From NCBI RefSeq assembly GCF_003144115.1, contig NW_020312007.1, positions 677,481 through 741,480 on the forward strand: a stretch of DNA of 64,000 bases, read 5' to 3'. Below are positions 34,401-48,508 of this stretch, in pieces (the first letter of the stretch is position 1; the number at the start of each line of letters is the position of its first letter). The translations under genes and the position numbers were made by a program. The notes beneath the pieces were generated by a model. The model worked only from the letters and a program-made list of their open reading frames with translations, was not told where the DNA came from and searched no databases. The stretch is from Tilletiopsis washingtonensis. Lineage: Eukaryota > Basidiomycota > Exobasidiomycetes > Entylomatales.

Positions 34401-36404
34401 CTAAGCCACCGAGCGCCGCCTGCGGCTGAGCTCCAGGTCGATGGCAGCCATGGCGCGGACGAAGGACTCTCGGTCGAGATATTGCTCGTGCGCGGACGAG
34501 ACAGCAGCGTCCCACACCTGCGAGAGGAATGCCAATGGAAGACGGGAGCGCCGCCACAGTCTCGCGACCCTCCGTGCGCCGAGCCTGGCCTGGGCTGCAC
34601 CGGCGCCGATTCCGTCATTCATCATCGAGGCGGGCGGTGCGGTGCCGCGTGGCCCGTCTCGAGCTCGCGCTTTGCGCGATGCGTCCCGGCGCACCTCGTT
34701 GTCGTACAATGCTTCGTAGCGCTTGCGGGCGCCTGGCTCTGGCGCACAGGACTTTGGCCCCACGCCGTGCGGATTGAGCGCAGAACGGACAGCTGCGACG
34801 CGGGACGCAGTCTCGAAGTGTCGCGGAGGAGGGACCGTGCTGCTCGTCGACGTGGGCGGGACGCTGCGTTGCGGAGACTGGGCACGTGCGGAAGCTATGG
34901 CGCCTGAGGACCGCTCTCGGACCCGCCGAGGAGGCGGAATGTTGGCTCTGCCTGGCGACATGGGGCTCGCAGCGCCGGAAGCCTGTGGCGGCGGCACGAT
35001 GAGGCCCGTGTCTGGCTCCTCGGCACTCCGCATCCCTGTAGCACGGGATGCCGCCGCACTGCGTTCGCTCGTGGCGTGCAGGTTCGAATCGGAGAGGCGC
35101 GAGTGAGAGCGCTGCCGGGCTGCAACACCCATGCCAGCCGGCCTTGGCGGCGCGGGCGGAGGCGAAGAGTGTGACTGCAAGGACGCGCCACCTGTCTCGG
35201 CCGACGCAGCTGCGGGCCTGGTGCCCGACATGCCGCGCAGACGAGACGACGGCGCAGGCGCTCTGACCTTGTAAGGCGAGACGACAGGCGCGTCCTGCGC
35301 TTCAGACGGATCGGACTGACTGCGACTGGGCAGGGCAGGAGCCCGGCGCGGCTTTTGCTCCCGGTCACGTCTGTCGTCATCGTCTTGCGTCGGCTTGCGC
35401 GGCGGCAGCGAGGGAGGCGCATTTGCCATCGATGGAAGCCTCGCAGAATCGACACTCACCGCCGCGCCATGCTGCGACCGGGCGGGCAGGTGCGACTGCC
35501 CTGCCTGCGCTGCCGTGGGCGAGAATGCGTCTGCGAGGCTCTTCGGCGACCTGCCCTCGCTCGGACGCTGGGGACGAGGCGGCGCAAGAGACTGCGATGC
35601 AGACTTTGTGAATGGGCCTGTCAGGAGATGGGCCGGAGCAGAGCTGGGCTGCAGTGCGTCGTCTGCCTTGAGAGAGACGGCCGTGCCCGGGTCGCGCGCG
35701 AAGCTTGATGTGGCGTCGGCGCTGAAGCCTGCCCGGGAGGAAGCTGCGTCGACGCGAGCGTCTCTCGTGTGTGACGAAGAGCTACCTGCAGCAGGGGTCG
35801 TGGCACGGGGCGACGGTGCGAGCGACAAGGAGCTCTCTGCGCTGCCGCGCCGATCTGGCGGAGCGCCGTACAGAGCGATGATGCTCTTGACGCCCAGCCT
35901 TGGACTGCTTGTTGCACTGCGTGCTGGGCCTACAGACGTGCTAGACGCAGTGCTGCTGCTGCGACTGCGGGTCGCCTGGCCCCTCGCAGCGGCTGCAGCA
36001 CTCAGCTCGTTGAGACTCGCGCCGCTCTCGCTTTTGCGCAGCTGCGAGCGTGATCCGACACTCAGAAGAGAGGAAGATGACTGGCTCGCGGCCGAGCTGC
36101 TGCGCCCGTTGCCGAGGTAAGGCGCGTAAGGTGCATACGGAAGAGTCGAGGGTCGGTCCTTCGCCGCCGCGGCAGAGGTCGGCACGCCGAACTCGGACAC
36201 GCCTGCCGAGGACGGGCCGGCGCGAGCCCACGGTAGCGATGCTGTGCGCGCGATCTCGTCATGAGGGGGCGCCGCCTTGCCCCCGCCCTGCCGGGCAGCA
36301 GGCGGCGGTGGCCGTGCAGCTGGCGCACTGAGCACACCGCCGCCAAAGGCAGCGATCCGTGCCCGAACATCGATCGGCTGTGCCGCCTCGTCGTTGGCAG
36401 ACAT
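34401..36404 (-). CDS. Irs4/Tax4-like EH-domain protein
   Basis: Single exon, 667 aa from the ATG at 36404, chosen because it opens with PIDVRARIAAFGGG, the usual N-terminal motif of fungal Irs4 proteins; an in-frame ATG further up, at 36611, gives an unlikely Arg/Ala-rich extension. Most of the chain is Ser/Pro/Arg-rich and disordered, with a second conserved patch SPRLGVKSIIALYGAPP and several proline-rich SH3-type ligands. The C-terminal EH domain (about residues 565-660: RKRYEALYDNEVRRDAS, VARLWRRSRLPLAFLSQVWD, LDRESFVRAMAAIDLELSRR) binds NPF-type peptides. In yeast, Irs4 and Tax4 control the phosphoinositide phosphatase Inp51 and cell-wall signalling. Fungal members have the same layout. 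Confidence 0.82.
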   Translation of the reverse strand: MSANDEAAQPIDVRARIAAFGGGVLSAPAARPPPPAARQGGGKAAPPHDEIARTASLPWARAGPSSAGVSEFGVPTSAAAAKDRPSTLPYAPYAPYLGNGRSSSAASQSSSSLLSVGSRSQLRKSESGASLNELSAAAAARGQATRSRSSSTASSTSVGPARSATSSPRLGVKSIIALYGAPPDRRGSAESSLSLAPSPRATTPAAGSSSSHTRDARVDAASSRAGFSADATSSFARDPGTAVSLKADDALQPSSAPAHLLTGPFTKSASQSLAPPRPQRPSEGRSPKSLADAFSPTAAQAGQSHLPARSQHGAAVSVDSARLPSMANAPPSLPPRKPTQDDDDRRDREQKPRRAPALPSRSQSDPSEAQDAPVVSPYKVRAPAPSSRLRGMSGTRPAAASAETGGASLQSHSSPPPAPPRPAGMGVAARQRSHSRLSDSNLHATSERSAAASRATGMRSAEEPDTGLIVPPPQASGAASPMSPGRANIPPPRRVRERSSGAIASARAQSPQRSVPPTSTSSTVPPPRHFETASRVAAVRSALNPHGVGPKSCAPEPGARKRYEALYDNEVRRDASRKARARDGPRGTAPPASMMNDGIGAGAAQARLGARRVARLWRRSRLPLAFLSQVWDAAVSSAHEQYLDRESFVRAMAAIDLELSRRRRSVA

Positions 36405-38031
36405 GCCAAGGCGCGGCGCGAGGTGGCCGGCGAGTGGCCGAGCTCGGGCAGCGGCAGCCGCGAAGGGCAAGACAGAACGGGCGACGCAGGCGGAAGTGAG
36501 GCGAGAAGCGCGACAGCGGGGCTTCAGGCGACGCTGCAGAAGGAACGGGTGTGGTGGAGAGGAGGAAAGAAGCATGGGTCGAGCGCGGCGGAGTGTGGAG
36601 GCCCCGCGCACTGGCAGGGGGGCCGCGGCGCGGCGTTTCTATTCACTGAATACAACGCGCGTTTGCATTCCGCGGCGAGGTTGTTGTAGTGGCGCGGCGC
36701 GCCTCTCGCGCCGCGCCTGCCACATCTACGCACGCGTGTCCGCACCGCCCTCTCTCTGTGACAAGGCTGCTACAGGTCCCCAGCGCCTCGAACACCGCCA
36801 ACTGCGCTTTGAGCACTGCTCTATCACCTGATAGCGCTCTTGTCACCAGCAAGCATCGGGTGAAGCCAGTGTGGCACTGGCGCTTCGCAAAGGCGTCCAT
36901 GTGTGGCCTGAAGGCGCTCCCGATGCCAATGTGGCGCAGCCGCACCGCTGAAGCTACGGCGTCCCTGGGTTGCGGCAGCAGGGGTATCCGGGACTGCTGT
37001 CGCGGACGCAATGGCCTCAGTCCGCGCCCTCTGCCCTTGCCCGGTCGTGCCGGCATGGCAGACCCTGCGGTCACGCTTGTACACTACGTCGGCACGTGGT
37101 ATCTGCCCCCGGCATCGCTGCAGGGTGCATCTCTAGGCGCGGCTGTTCACTCCGCTGCACTGCTTCCAGGAAGCACGAGCAAGGCGCTCGTGCCTGGAGC
37201 GCGCATCACCGGGCGTACGGCATCCGCGCGTGGCGCGAAAACGACGTCGCGCGTGGCTGACGGCGCATAATGGCGGCGCGATCAAGACGCGATCCGTGTG
37301 CCTTTTCTGCCCGCAGCTGCATGCTGCACAGGCACGACTGTTTTCATACGCGCGCGTCACGCTTGCTCTACAGCTAGACAGCGCATCTGCATTGACCTCA
37401 GGCGCGTTGATATGGCTCCTGCGCGACTGTCGCTTTGCCAGGGCTTGAAGCGCCTCATCTGGCACTTCCAGCCATCTGCTGCCCCATGTGCGCGCTTAGA
37501 CGAGGACTGGGCAGCACGCCGCCACAGGCACAGCCCTGCTTGACCTCATGTCAGCCGGAGCGACAGGCGATGATGAGCACAAGCACCTTTAAGCGGCCGC
37601 CAGCTTGCCGCTGACGCACGCGCCGCTCGCCGCAGAGCGATATGCTCGCCATGTCGCGGCGCAGCAGTAGCGAACTCGAGCGCGGCAGCTATGCACGTGG
37701 CCGTGCGGGGTCTGACTCTAATGGTGTGGCATTGCGGAACACAGCACGCAGCGCGCAGCAGACAGCTGCTACAGACAAGCGCAACCTAGCGCTCAAGCAC
37801 CCGGGCCTGTCAATGCACGGTCAGCGTGCGGCAGCATGAGCGCAGGCAGCAGCGACACACTCACGCCGCTGAGACGGTGGCGGAGCGTTCATGGCCTCCT
37901 CAATCGTCTGCTCCTTGGCCGGCGCGGGCGGCGCCTGCACGTCGGTGTCGCGCGCCGTCACGCGGCCGCGGTGCGTGTCCACGCTGGGGGCGCGGGTCAG
38001 CGAGCGTGCAGCGGTGCGGCAGTGCCTGGAC
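36405..38031. other. 1.6-kb gap without a recognised gene
   Basis: Lies between the Irs4-like start and the 3' end of the PFKFB gene, both on the minus strand. It includes the Irs4-like promoter and the PFKFB 3' untranslated region. The longest open frames, 193 aa on plus (36689-37270) and 143 aa on minus (36643-37074), show no domain and no codon pattern like the neighbours. G+C looks a little lower around 37280-37400. No tRNA seen. Confidence 0.5.
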
Positions 38032-40642
<2,611 letters not shown>

Positions 40643-41264
40643 GGCTGGTGGGTGATCTGGGCGGCTGCGAGGCGGGCAGGCGGCACTGGTCTAGGCGCAA
40701 GGAAGCGATACGAGGTGATGAGCGACGAGCACTTGCAGGTGGTGGAGGAGCGGGATGATCCGGAGGGGCCCCGTGCGAGCCGCGCCGCGTTGCGCGGCCA
40801 GCGGGGAGCGCCGCCGCGGCCGCGCCGCGGGCAGCGTAAGGCGGCGCCGCACCGCGGCGAGCAGCGTGCGACTCTTGCCTGAGCTGCCGTGCGGGTGCGG
40901 GCGCTCCGGGTCGGACCACCTTCCTTCGCGCCCACCTGCCGAACCCCGCACCACCGCATCCGCCCTCGCTCCGTCCCCTCTGCGCGCACCGCTCAGCTCT
41001 GCTCGCATCTGCAGGCCAGTCTGCCGGCGCAACCTCGGCCGCAGACGATCTGGGAACGCGAGTGACCCGACCTTCTAGTCTCGAGGGACGCTGTCCGGCG
41101 CGCAGTCTGCCTCGTAGCCGTCCGCGGCCTCGTCCAACCGCAGAGCGCACCAGCTGCGCGCTTGTCGAGACGTCCGCTCTCGCTGCTCGCCGCGTCGCAT
41201 CGCGCACTGCATTGCCCGTCCAGCTCCGTTTGCACGCGGCGGGCTACGCGTCGCGCATGTGGAC
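40643..41264. other. Divergent promoter region
   Basis: About 620 bases between the PFKFB and Zn2Cys6 gene starts. No gene or repeat recognised. Confidence 0.6.
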
Positions 41265-44155
41265 ATGAAGCGAGCTCGCTCCTCCTCCTCGTCGGTCTCG
41301 AACCTCTCGGGCGCCGTCGAGCCCGGCGACATTCTGCGCTCGTCGCGGCTGGCGGCCGAGGCCAGAATGGGCCAGGCTGGCACGTCTCAGCCGCGCCCAT
41401 CTTCGCCGCCGGCGCCGATGTCTGAGCCGGGTGCGAGCGCGTCGAAGTCCGACGGCCTGAAGAGGTCGACAGCGGACAGAACGCTCTCGTGCGCCGAGTG
41501 CCGCAGACTCAAGTTCAAGTGCGACCGCGAGTGGCCGTGCTCGATGTGTCGCAAGCGCGGCGTGGAGAGTCTGTGTCCTGATGGCGTCCAGGAGAGCCGC
41601 AAGGCACCCCGCTCGAAGTAAGTGTCACGGACGTGCGGCGCCGCGGAAGGGACGTTGTACTGACTGCTCTTCAGAGTGGACGATGCCGTGCTCGAAGGCC
41701 TGGCGGATCTCCAACGCAAGGTCGACTTCCTCGTGCAGACTGCTCGCGCGGCCGGCCCGTCGACGAGCGGCGCCACATCCCTGCCTTTCTCGGCCAAGTC
41801 CTCCGCCTCCGAGAAGGCGGGCAGCGCTCGCCCCGAATCCTCGGCGTCAGCGCTGTCCGGACTTGGCAGCCACGCCTCTGCGCTGCACTCTCTGGCAGAC
41901 GCCGCCATGGCTGGACCTAGCACGGCCGCGTTTGCGTCGCCGCAGCTTGCGCTTGCTTCTCCCCGAGACCCGGCAGCCCTCAGCCTCGATCGGCGCGGGC
42001 ACGGAACTCTGGCTGTCGCGCAGGATGGTCGTACGCACTACGTCGGGCCGAACGCGCAGAGCATCTACCTGGCTCGCGACCGCAACGAAGGGAGCAGTGG
42101 GCGCGAGACGCGCCCCGGCAGCCCGGTGGATGGCCTGGCTTCGGCCGGCGCATCCGCCGCAATGCCGGCAGATCCTTCGCGATGGCAGTACGACACGCCG
42201 CCGGACCAGATCGAGCATACGGCGATGACGTGGGTGACGCCCGGCATCCGCTCGCCGCACTCGACTGCAGCGATCCTGGCGCACCTGCAGCCGCGCCTGC
42301 CGCCGAGAGAGCAGGCGCTGCGCCTCGCATCCATCTACTTCGCGACCTGGACGTATATGTGGGACCCGCTGCCGCGCAGCGACTTTGACGAGATCTTCTC
42401 CGCATTCTACGATGCGCGCAGCGACCAGGTGTCCGCCGTCGAGCCGCACCGGCTGGCCGTGCTCTTCATGGTCCTGTCTCTGGGCGCGCACTTCGACGAG
42501 CGCACCGAGGTGTCTTCGATCCTGAGTCGCAGCCTGTACAGCAATGCGTGGGGCGCGCTGAGCCTCTCAAACTTCACCGAGGTCCCGTCGCTCGAGGCGC
42601 TCACTGCACTGCACCTGATGGGCCTCTACCTCACCAGCCGCAAGGGCGGCCGGTACGCCGAGTCCTTCTACGGCCTGATGGGCCTAGCCATGCGACTCGC
42701 CATTGCCATGGGCCTGCACCGCGATCCCGGCACCTGGAATCTGCCGCAGGAGATGCGCGAACGGCGGCGGCGCATCTTCTGGGAGCTGCACGCCTTTGAC
42801 GTGTTTCGCAACCTGGCCTTCTGCCGCCCGCCGGCGCTCTTGGTGCGTTACTTGCCCTGCAGCGCACGCGGCGCGAGCTCACGCGCTATCCTCACGCAGG
42901 AAGGGCACTTGGACGTGCAATTGCCACAGGCTTGGCACTGCGAGCCGGGCGCGCCGCTGGGCGCAGCTTTCCAGTGAGCAGAGCAGCGAAGGTAGCCGTG
43001 GGCAGCACTGACGCAGTGCACAGCGCAATGAAGTGCAGCCTGGTGCGGCTTCACTCGCGCATTCTCAACGAGTGCCTGTGCAGCAACACCTCGACGTACG
43101 CCTCGACGCTCGCATTCGACGCCGAGCTGCGGCAGCTGCAGCACCAGACACTGCCGTGCATGGAGCCCCTGATCAGCCATGCTCAGGCGCAGGCACCGCC
43201 CTCTAGAGCCCTGCAGTCTGGCCTCATCGACGACGCGACGAGTGCGGCAATGCGCGAGGAGCTGCAGCGGCACACGCACGGCGTCAACCTGCACCAGGCC
43301 TTCCTGCTGCTGCACCGGGCGTGGTTCGTCAAGTCACTGCAAGAGTCCGACGGCGACCCGCTCAGCGGGCCGTTTGCCAAGAGCATGGTGGCCGTGAGCG
43401 AGTCTGCAAGCAAAGTGTGAGCGTCCGCCGCGCGGTGCCTAGCTAGCCATGCGCTGACGAGCCGGCGCTGCATAGCATCGTTTTGGTGCGCTCGCTCTTC
43501 TACCACTATCCGACAGTGCTGCCGCGCTTCTACTTCCTGTGGAACGGAGTCTTTAGCGCCGCAGGTGAGTTGCGATGCTGCGCGGCCCAGGCAAGCCGCT
43601 GATGGAGCGCATCCGTCAGCTGTGCAAGGACTGCACGTGGTGCGCGCGCCGGGCTCGCTCATGAGCACGACGGCGTTCGAGAACCTGCAGAACGCCATCG
43701 CACTGCTCGAATTAGCTGCGCCGCAGGAGGCTGCGCTCTCGCTGTCCTTGTCCATTCTGCGCCGCCTGCTGCGGCGCGCGGAGCGTGCGCTGTCCGGCGG
43801 CAGACAGGCGCGCGACGCCGGCACGAGCACCGGCAACGCGAGCGACGAGGAGCCAGCCGAGCTCGACCTGGTCGGCGAGCAGACACGACTGCTGTCGCAC
43901 CGCAACCGCGGCAAGATAAACGACTCGAAAAGCCACGCATCCTCGCTGCCGCTCGAGGTGCCCGGCCTGCCCTCGCGCGGCCTCGAGCCTGCCGTGTGGC
44001 AGGCGTTCGATGCCGACACGGGCCCGTTTGTGTCCGAGCGTGCAGGCACTGCCGCGGGCGCCGACGACACGACGCACCTGCTGCAGCTCCTCGGCGACAA
44101 CGCTCTGGCGTGGGACGATCTCACTGGGTGGGAGGACCTGCTGGCGCAGATCTAG
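41265..44155 (+). CDS. Zn2Cys6 transcription factor with fungal-specific regulatory domain
   Basis: Predicted nuclear DNA-binding regulator. Six exons (41265-41617, 41675-42842, 42900-42973, 43024-43416, 43476-43564, 43620-44155) give 870 aa. The binuclear zinc cluster is CAECRRLKFKCDREWPC, then SMCRKRGVESLC: six cysteines from C76 to C104 in a C-x2-C-x6-C-x5-C-x2-C-x8-C pattern. A linker and coiled-coil follow (VLEGLADLQRKVDFLVQTA). The fungal-trans domain is clear: ASIYFATWTYMWDPLPRSDF, GRYAESFYGLMGLAMRLAIA, MGLHRDPGTW, MRERRRRIFWELHAFD and CRPPALLEGHLDVQLPQ across intron 2. The next junction, AAFHAMKCSLVRLH, is also typical. Target genes are unknown; it is not in an obvious metabolic cluster, although it faces the PFKFB gene head to head. 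Confidence 0.87.
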
Positions 44156-44214
44156 GCCTTACTCGTCACGAATGCATCCGTCAACCAGTGGAAGGCGTGT
44201 TACTCAGCGTCACG

Positions 44215-46064
44215 TTAGCGCGTCCGCGCCACGCGGCTCTGGATGGCGGCCAGACGCATCGCGCTGTCCTTGCGACGAATGCCGTCGGCGAGTGCCGTGC
44301 TCACGTCTCGCGCCATTCTCCATGCGCGCTGGTCCCGGGCCTTTGAACCCGACGCCTGCGTGCCGAGCGTCTCGAGCGCGGCGGCCAGCTCTCCCACACG
44401 CGCCGAGAAGGTGCTGGCGATGCGATCGTCGCGCGCCATGAAGTATGCCGGCAGCGGCGCAGAGAGCTCTTGCTGATCGCTCGTCGGCTCGGCCGCGAGC
44501 GCGCCCAGCTCCGACGGGCGCAGGCGCACGAGGTCCCACAGTGCCATGAGAAGCACGTCGCCGGTGGCGTTCGCGACGAGGTCCTCCACGGCTGCGATGC
44601 GCTCGGCGCCCTTGGCGAACTCGGCGGCAGACGTGCGCGTGCGCAGGCCGGCATTGAGAAAGCGCTCGACGGCTTGCTGCGCGACCTGCACGGGCGGCGG
44701 CGAGATGGCGCCCTCCAGAGGCAGCAAGGCTCGCTGTGCAGCCTGCACCGTGTCGTGGATGAAGCCCTCGCCCTCGATCATCAGCAAGACCTGCGCAAGC
44801 GTGAGCCTCCTGCCCGACACTATCCGGCCCCGCCGTCCTCACCTGACAGTAGCTCGAGATGAGCCTCGTTTGCTCCTTGCCCAGAGAATGACTGTTGTCC
44901 AGCCAGTCAGCCAGCGGCCCGCACTAGCGCTGCGCCAAGCATGCGACCCACTCAATGCCGAGCTTGAGACAGCCCTTGATCTTGCGCAGGCGCGCCTCCG
45001 TCCGCGGGTCGAGGCGAGCGCGCTTGGGCTTTCCGCCGTGCGCCTGTGCTACGTCGTCGGGCAGTTGATTCACAAAGCGACTGAGGGCACCGAGGATGAC
45101 TGCAGCGAAGATGTGTCAGATGCCGACCTTTACGCACAGCTTCCTTGGCAGCGCACCGATGGCTACACCTTCATGCGCAGGACCGAGCGAGATCGCGCTG
45201 GAACACATAGAAGCCGTTAATGGGGCGATGCAGAGCGCATCACATCGCGCTGACTCACTAACCCAGAGGCGTGCTCACTCCGGCACCGCCGCTGCCACCG
45301 CCGATGCCGGAGCTGGCGCCGCCCTGCAGATCGAGCAGCAGGTCGAAGTTGACGTCGCGGATGTGCATCAGCAGCTCGGTGTCTTTCTGCTCGATCGCTC
45401 GCAAGACGTCGTGCGTCTCGTAGTTTCTCTGAAACTTCCTCTGTCCTGCGGCGGCATGGTCTTGCGCTCGATCTTCGGCTGCAAAGGACACCTGATCGTG
45501 CTCAGAGTCGCTCTCGCCTGCTGCGAGATCGCGCGAGCTGGCCATTGAGCTCCGAGGCTCTGCGCCTTCCGCGTGCGATGTTAAGGTCGCAGAGGAGACG
45601 AGTCGCAGGAGTGCGGCAGCTCCGCGATTGCTCGCCGTCCGCTCGCCGCCGAGCGTGCGAGGATCGATGCTCCACTCGAGTGCTCGTTCGTGCCAGAACT
45701 CTGTCACGGCAGCACGGATCTCTGCGTCGGGGAAGAGCTCCGCAAGCACAGCGGCAGGCGGAAGCGGCGGGAAGACATCGACATCGCCGACAGCCGCCTG
45801 GAGCGCCACAGCGGGAGCTGAGCGTGGTTCTCGGTCGGACTTCTCGGTGGTGGACTGCTTGGAGTGGCCTGAGAAGAATGAGGCGAGCGAGGCGGAGACG
45901 GCGGCAAAGGACGCGGGCCGCTGAGCGGCGGAGGGACGCGGCGATGAGGCGCCGGCAGCTCGCGCCGGTGTGCCGCTATCGGCGCCGTCGAGAGCAGAGC
46001 CTAAGGTAGCCTCAGCTATGCCCTCGCCTGAGCGCCGCGCGCTTGGTGCTCCTTGTGAGCTCAT
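44215..46064 (-). CDS. Uncharacterised fungal protein; one in-frame stop or an odd intron
   Basis: Exons 46064-45259, 45197-45157 and 45099 onward are well defined, as is the last exon, 44790-44215. Splicing builds [20 protein letters not shown], then [16 protein letters not shown] and [17 protein letters not shown], and later [20 protein letters not shown], which I take to be a conserved fungal family without known function. Between 45099 and 44843 one frame reads through as coding-like sequence ([13 protein letters not shown], then [20 protein letters not shown]) except for a TAG at 44926-44924. Either a 72-nt intron (44947-44876, AAG acceptor, 535 aa), or a very short 33-nt intron (44924-44892, 548 aa), or a real stop or sequence error explains this. 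The N-terminal 100 residues are low-complexity. Confidence 0.58.
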
Positions 46065-46555
46065 GCTTCAGCTTGTGGTGCTCGTCCCGCCTGCGCCGGA
46101 AGAAAGAGCAAGCCGCCGCGGGCCGCGCGCTCGCGCCGGTGCGGGAGGCGCCTGGGATGCTCGGAGAGTGGAGGACCTGTGCGAGGCCACAGCGCCGCCG
46201 GTGTCGGAGCGAACAGTGCAGTTTGTGTGCTGCGGCGCAGTGGGCTATGCTGAGCTGGCACGAGCAGAATCGGGATAGGCGGCTTGCGGCTGTTGCTGTG
46301 GTGGAGGCATGGATGGCACTCTGCGCAGCCTCGCTGCGCACGAGCCGCCGCGGCGGCTGCGGGATGCGGATGGCGTGCTGCTCCCATGCCGTCTCCCGCC
46401 GCGGCGCCTCTTCGCGGCCGATCCTCCCGGCCGTAAGGACCGTCGCGACCACCATCTCCCTCCATTCCTTCGGTGCGACAGAGCAACGCCCGCCAGCTCG
46501 GCCTCGCCTTGGCGCTGCACCACTGCACTGCGCCCATCTCTTCTCGCTCGCAGAC
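46065..46555. other. Divergent promoter region
   Basis: About 490 bases between the start codons of the unknown gene (minus) and the O-acyltransferase gene (plus). An open frame on plus continues upstream of the chosen start but lacks targeting or conserved features. Confidence 0.55.
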
Positions 46556-48508
46556 ATGCGGCTCGGCCATGCCAACGTCGCTGCAGCCCTGGCGAGCGCT
46601 GCGCCGTCGTCCAGCAAGCTGGTGCTCTCCCGCCAGGTGCCGGCGGCCAGTGGCGCACAGCGCACGCTCTTCACCGGCGCCGCTTCGCCGCAGCGGGCTC
46701 GTCTGCGAGTCGCCGCGCACGTTGCTGCGCGGCGCGCCCTCTCGACACCCTCGTTCCCCTGCGTGGATGCCAACGAGGCGCGCACGGCACGCCTGCTGGC
46801 CCAGGGCCCGTCGCTGCAGCCGGCGTCGGCCTCGCCGACGGCCGTCGACAGCGGCCCGGAGCCGATGTACGGTGCGCCGCGCGGCTACAAGACGTTCGCC
46901 TGCGAGGAGAGCATGTCGCTCGACTACGGCGGCGAGCTGCCGCGCTTCGACATTGCCTACGAGACTTGGGGCACGCTCTCGCCTGCGGCCGACAATGCCA
47001 TTCTGCTGCACACGGGCCTGTCCGCCTCGAGCCACGCCGCCTCGACGCCGAGCCATCCGACGCCCGGCTGGTGGGAGGCCTTCATCGGCCCAGGCAAGCC
47101 CATCGACACGGACCGCTACTTTGTGATCTGCACGAATGTCATCGGTGGCTGCTACGGCAGCACTGGCCCGTCGTCGCCGCACCCGCTGGACCCCGCGGGC
47201 CGCCCGTATGCGTCGCGCTTCCCGATCCTGACGCTCTTCGACATGCTGCGGGCGCAGTTCCGCCTGCTCGATCATCTCGGCATCCAGCGGCTGTATGCCT
47301 CGGTGGGCAGCTCGATGGGCGGCATGCAGAGCGTCGCTGCCTGCCACATGCACCCCGACCGCGTAGCCCGTGTGGTCAGCATCTCTGGCTGTGCACGCTC
47401 GGCGCCGGCCAGCATCGCACTGCGCTATGCTCAGAGAAGTGGTGAGTGGGCGCGGGCAGATGGAAGAGTGCGCGGCAGTCGGCGCCTTCAAAGGCTGCCC
47501 AATGGGTCCGGATTGGCGGATCGGGCCCGCGCTGACTCTCTGAGCCTCAGTGCTCATGGCGGACCCGAACTGGAACAGGGGCTTCTACTACGACGAGGGC
47601 CGGCTACCGCCGCATATGGGCATGAAGCTCGCGCGCCAGATCGCGACGATCACCTACCGCTCGGGGCCCGAGTGGGAGCAGCGCTTTGGGCGCCATCGTC
47701 GGCTGGCCGCGCCGCGCAAGGAGAACAAGGCCAGCGCCGGCCGGGTCTCGGACCGCTCGCCAGAGGACCAGGAGCAGGACCCGGCGCTGTGCCCCGACTT
47801 TCTCATCGAGACGTACCTCGACCACCAGGGCGAGAGCTTCTGCCTCAAGTACGACGCCAACTCGCTCATCTACATCTCCAAGGCGATGGACCTCTTCGAC
47901 ATGTCCGACTTTGCGCTCGCAGATCTGGCGCGACGGCGACGCGCTGCCGCCGTCGCGAGCGCAGCCGACGGCAGCACTGCGGGCAACGCGGACCAGTATG
48001 CGCGGGAGACGAGCTGCCTCGCCGACGAAGAGTCTGGGCAGGGCGACGAGCCCCGCATGCCGCGGCGTCAGCACATCCACACGCTGTCGAGTCCGTCGGC
48101 GCACGCCTACCTGCCTGCGCTGGCGCGCGGCCTGAAGCGGCTCAGCAACACGCCGACGCTCATTCTCGGCGCCCAGGTGAGCCGGTCCGCCAGCGTGGCG
48201 CTGGCTGCACTTCTGACGTCTTGCCACACCCAGACCGACATTCTCTTTCCCGTGGAGCAGCAGCGCGAGCTCGCTGAGTGCCTGCGCATGAATGGCAACG
48301 ACCGCGTGCGCTACTACGAGATCGACGCACCGCACGGCCACGACAGCTTCCTGTGAGAGATCGCTGGAGTTCTGCGGGCCTGAGCCGAGCTGACGCCGAG
48401 CCCAGCATCGACGTGGCCAACGTGGGCGGCGCTCTCAAGGTGCGTCGCCGCGCCAGAGCTTCCGCTGAACCGTGCTGACGTGCCTCTTCCCAGGGCTTCC
48501 TGGACTGA
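46556..48508 (+). CDS. Mitochondrial serine (or homoserine) O-acyltransferase, alpha/beta hydrolase
   Basis: Predicted enzyme of the homoserine acetyltransferase superfamily that activates serine or homoserine for sulfhydrylation in cysteine or methionine synthesis. Five exons (46556-47441, 47551-48176, 48234-48352, 48406-48439, 48494-48508) give 559 aa. An Arg/Ala/Ser-rich presequence of about 65 residues suggests mitochondria. Motifs: [50 protein letters not shown] and the nucleophile elbow GSSMGGMQ (S253). The C-terminal catalytic His lies in APHGHDSFL. The STGPSS variant and the mitochondrial presequence favour the fungal serine-specific group (Aspergillus CysA, fission yeast Cys2) over cytosolic Met2. 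The last two exons (34 and 15 nt) recover [16 protein letters not shown] and follow an apparent early stop. Confidence 0.86.

Noticed and set aside
35070-35100. tRNA B-box-like sequence GGTTCGAATC
   Set aside because: It lies inside the Irs4-like coding exon, encodes part of a serine-rich segment there, and no A-box or cloverleaf can be formed around it.
36689-37270. 193-codon plus-strand open frame in the gap before the PFKFB gene
   Set aside because: No family similarity, no splice support, and a competing minus-strand open frame over the same bases.
41257-41267. Earlier ATG at 41,257 as start of the Zn2Cys6 gene
   Set aside because: That ATG is in another frame and meets a stop at once (ATG TGG ACA TGA); the ATG at 41,265 opens the real frame.
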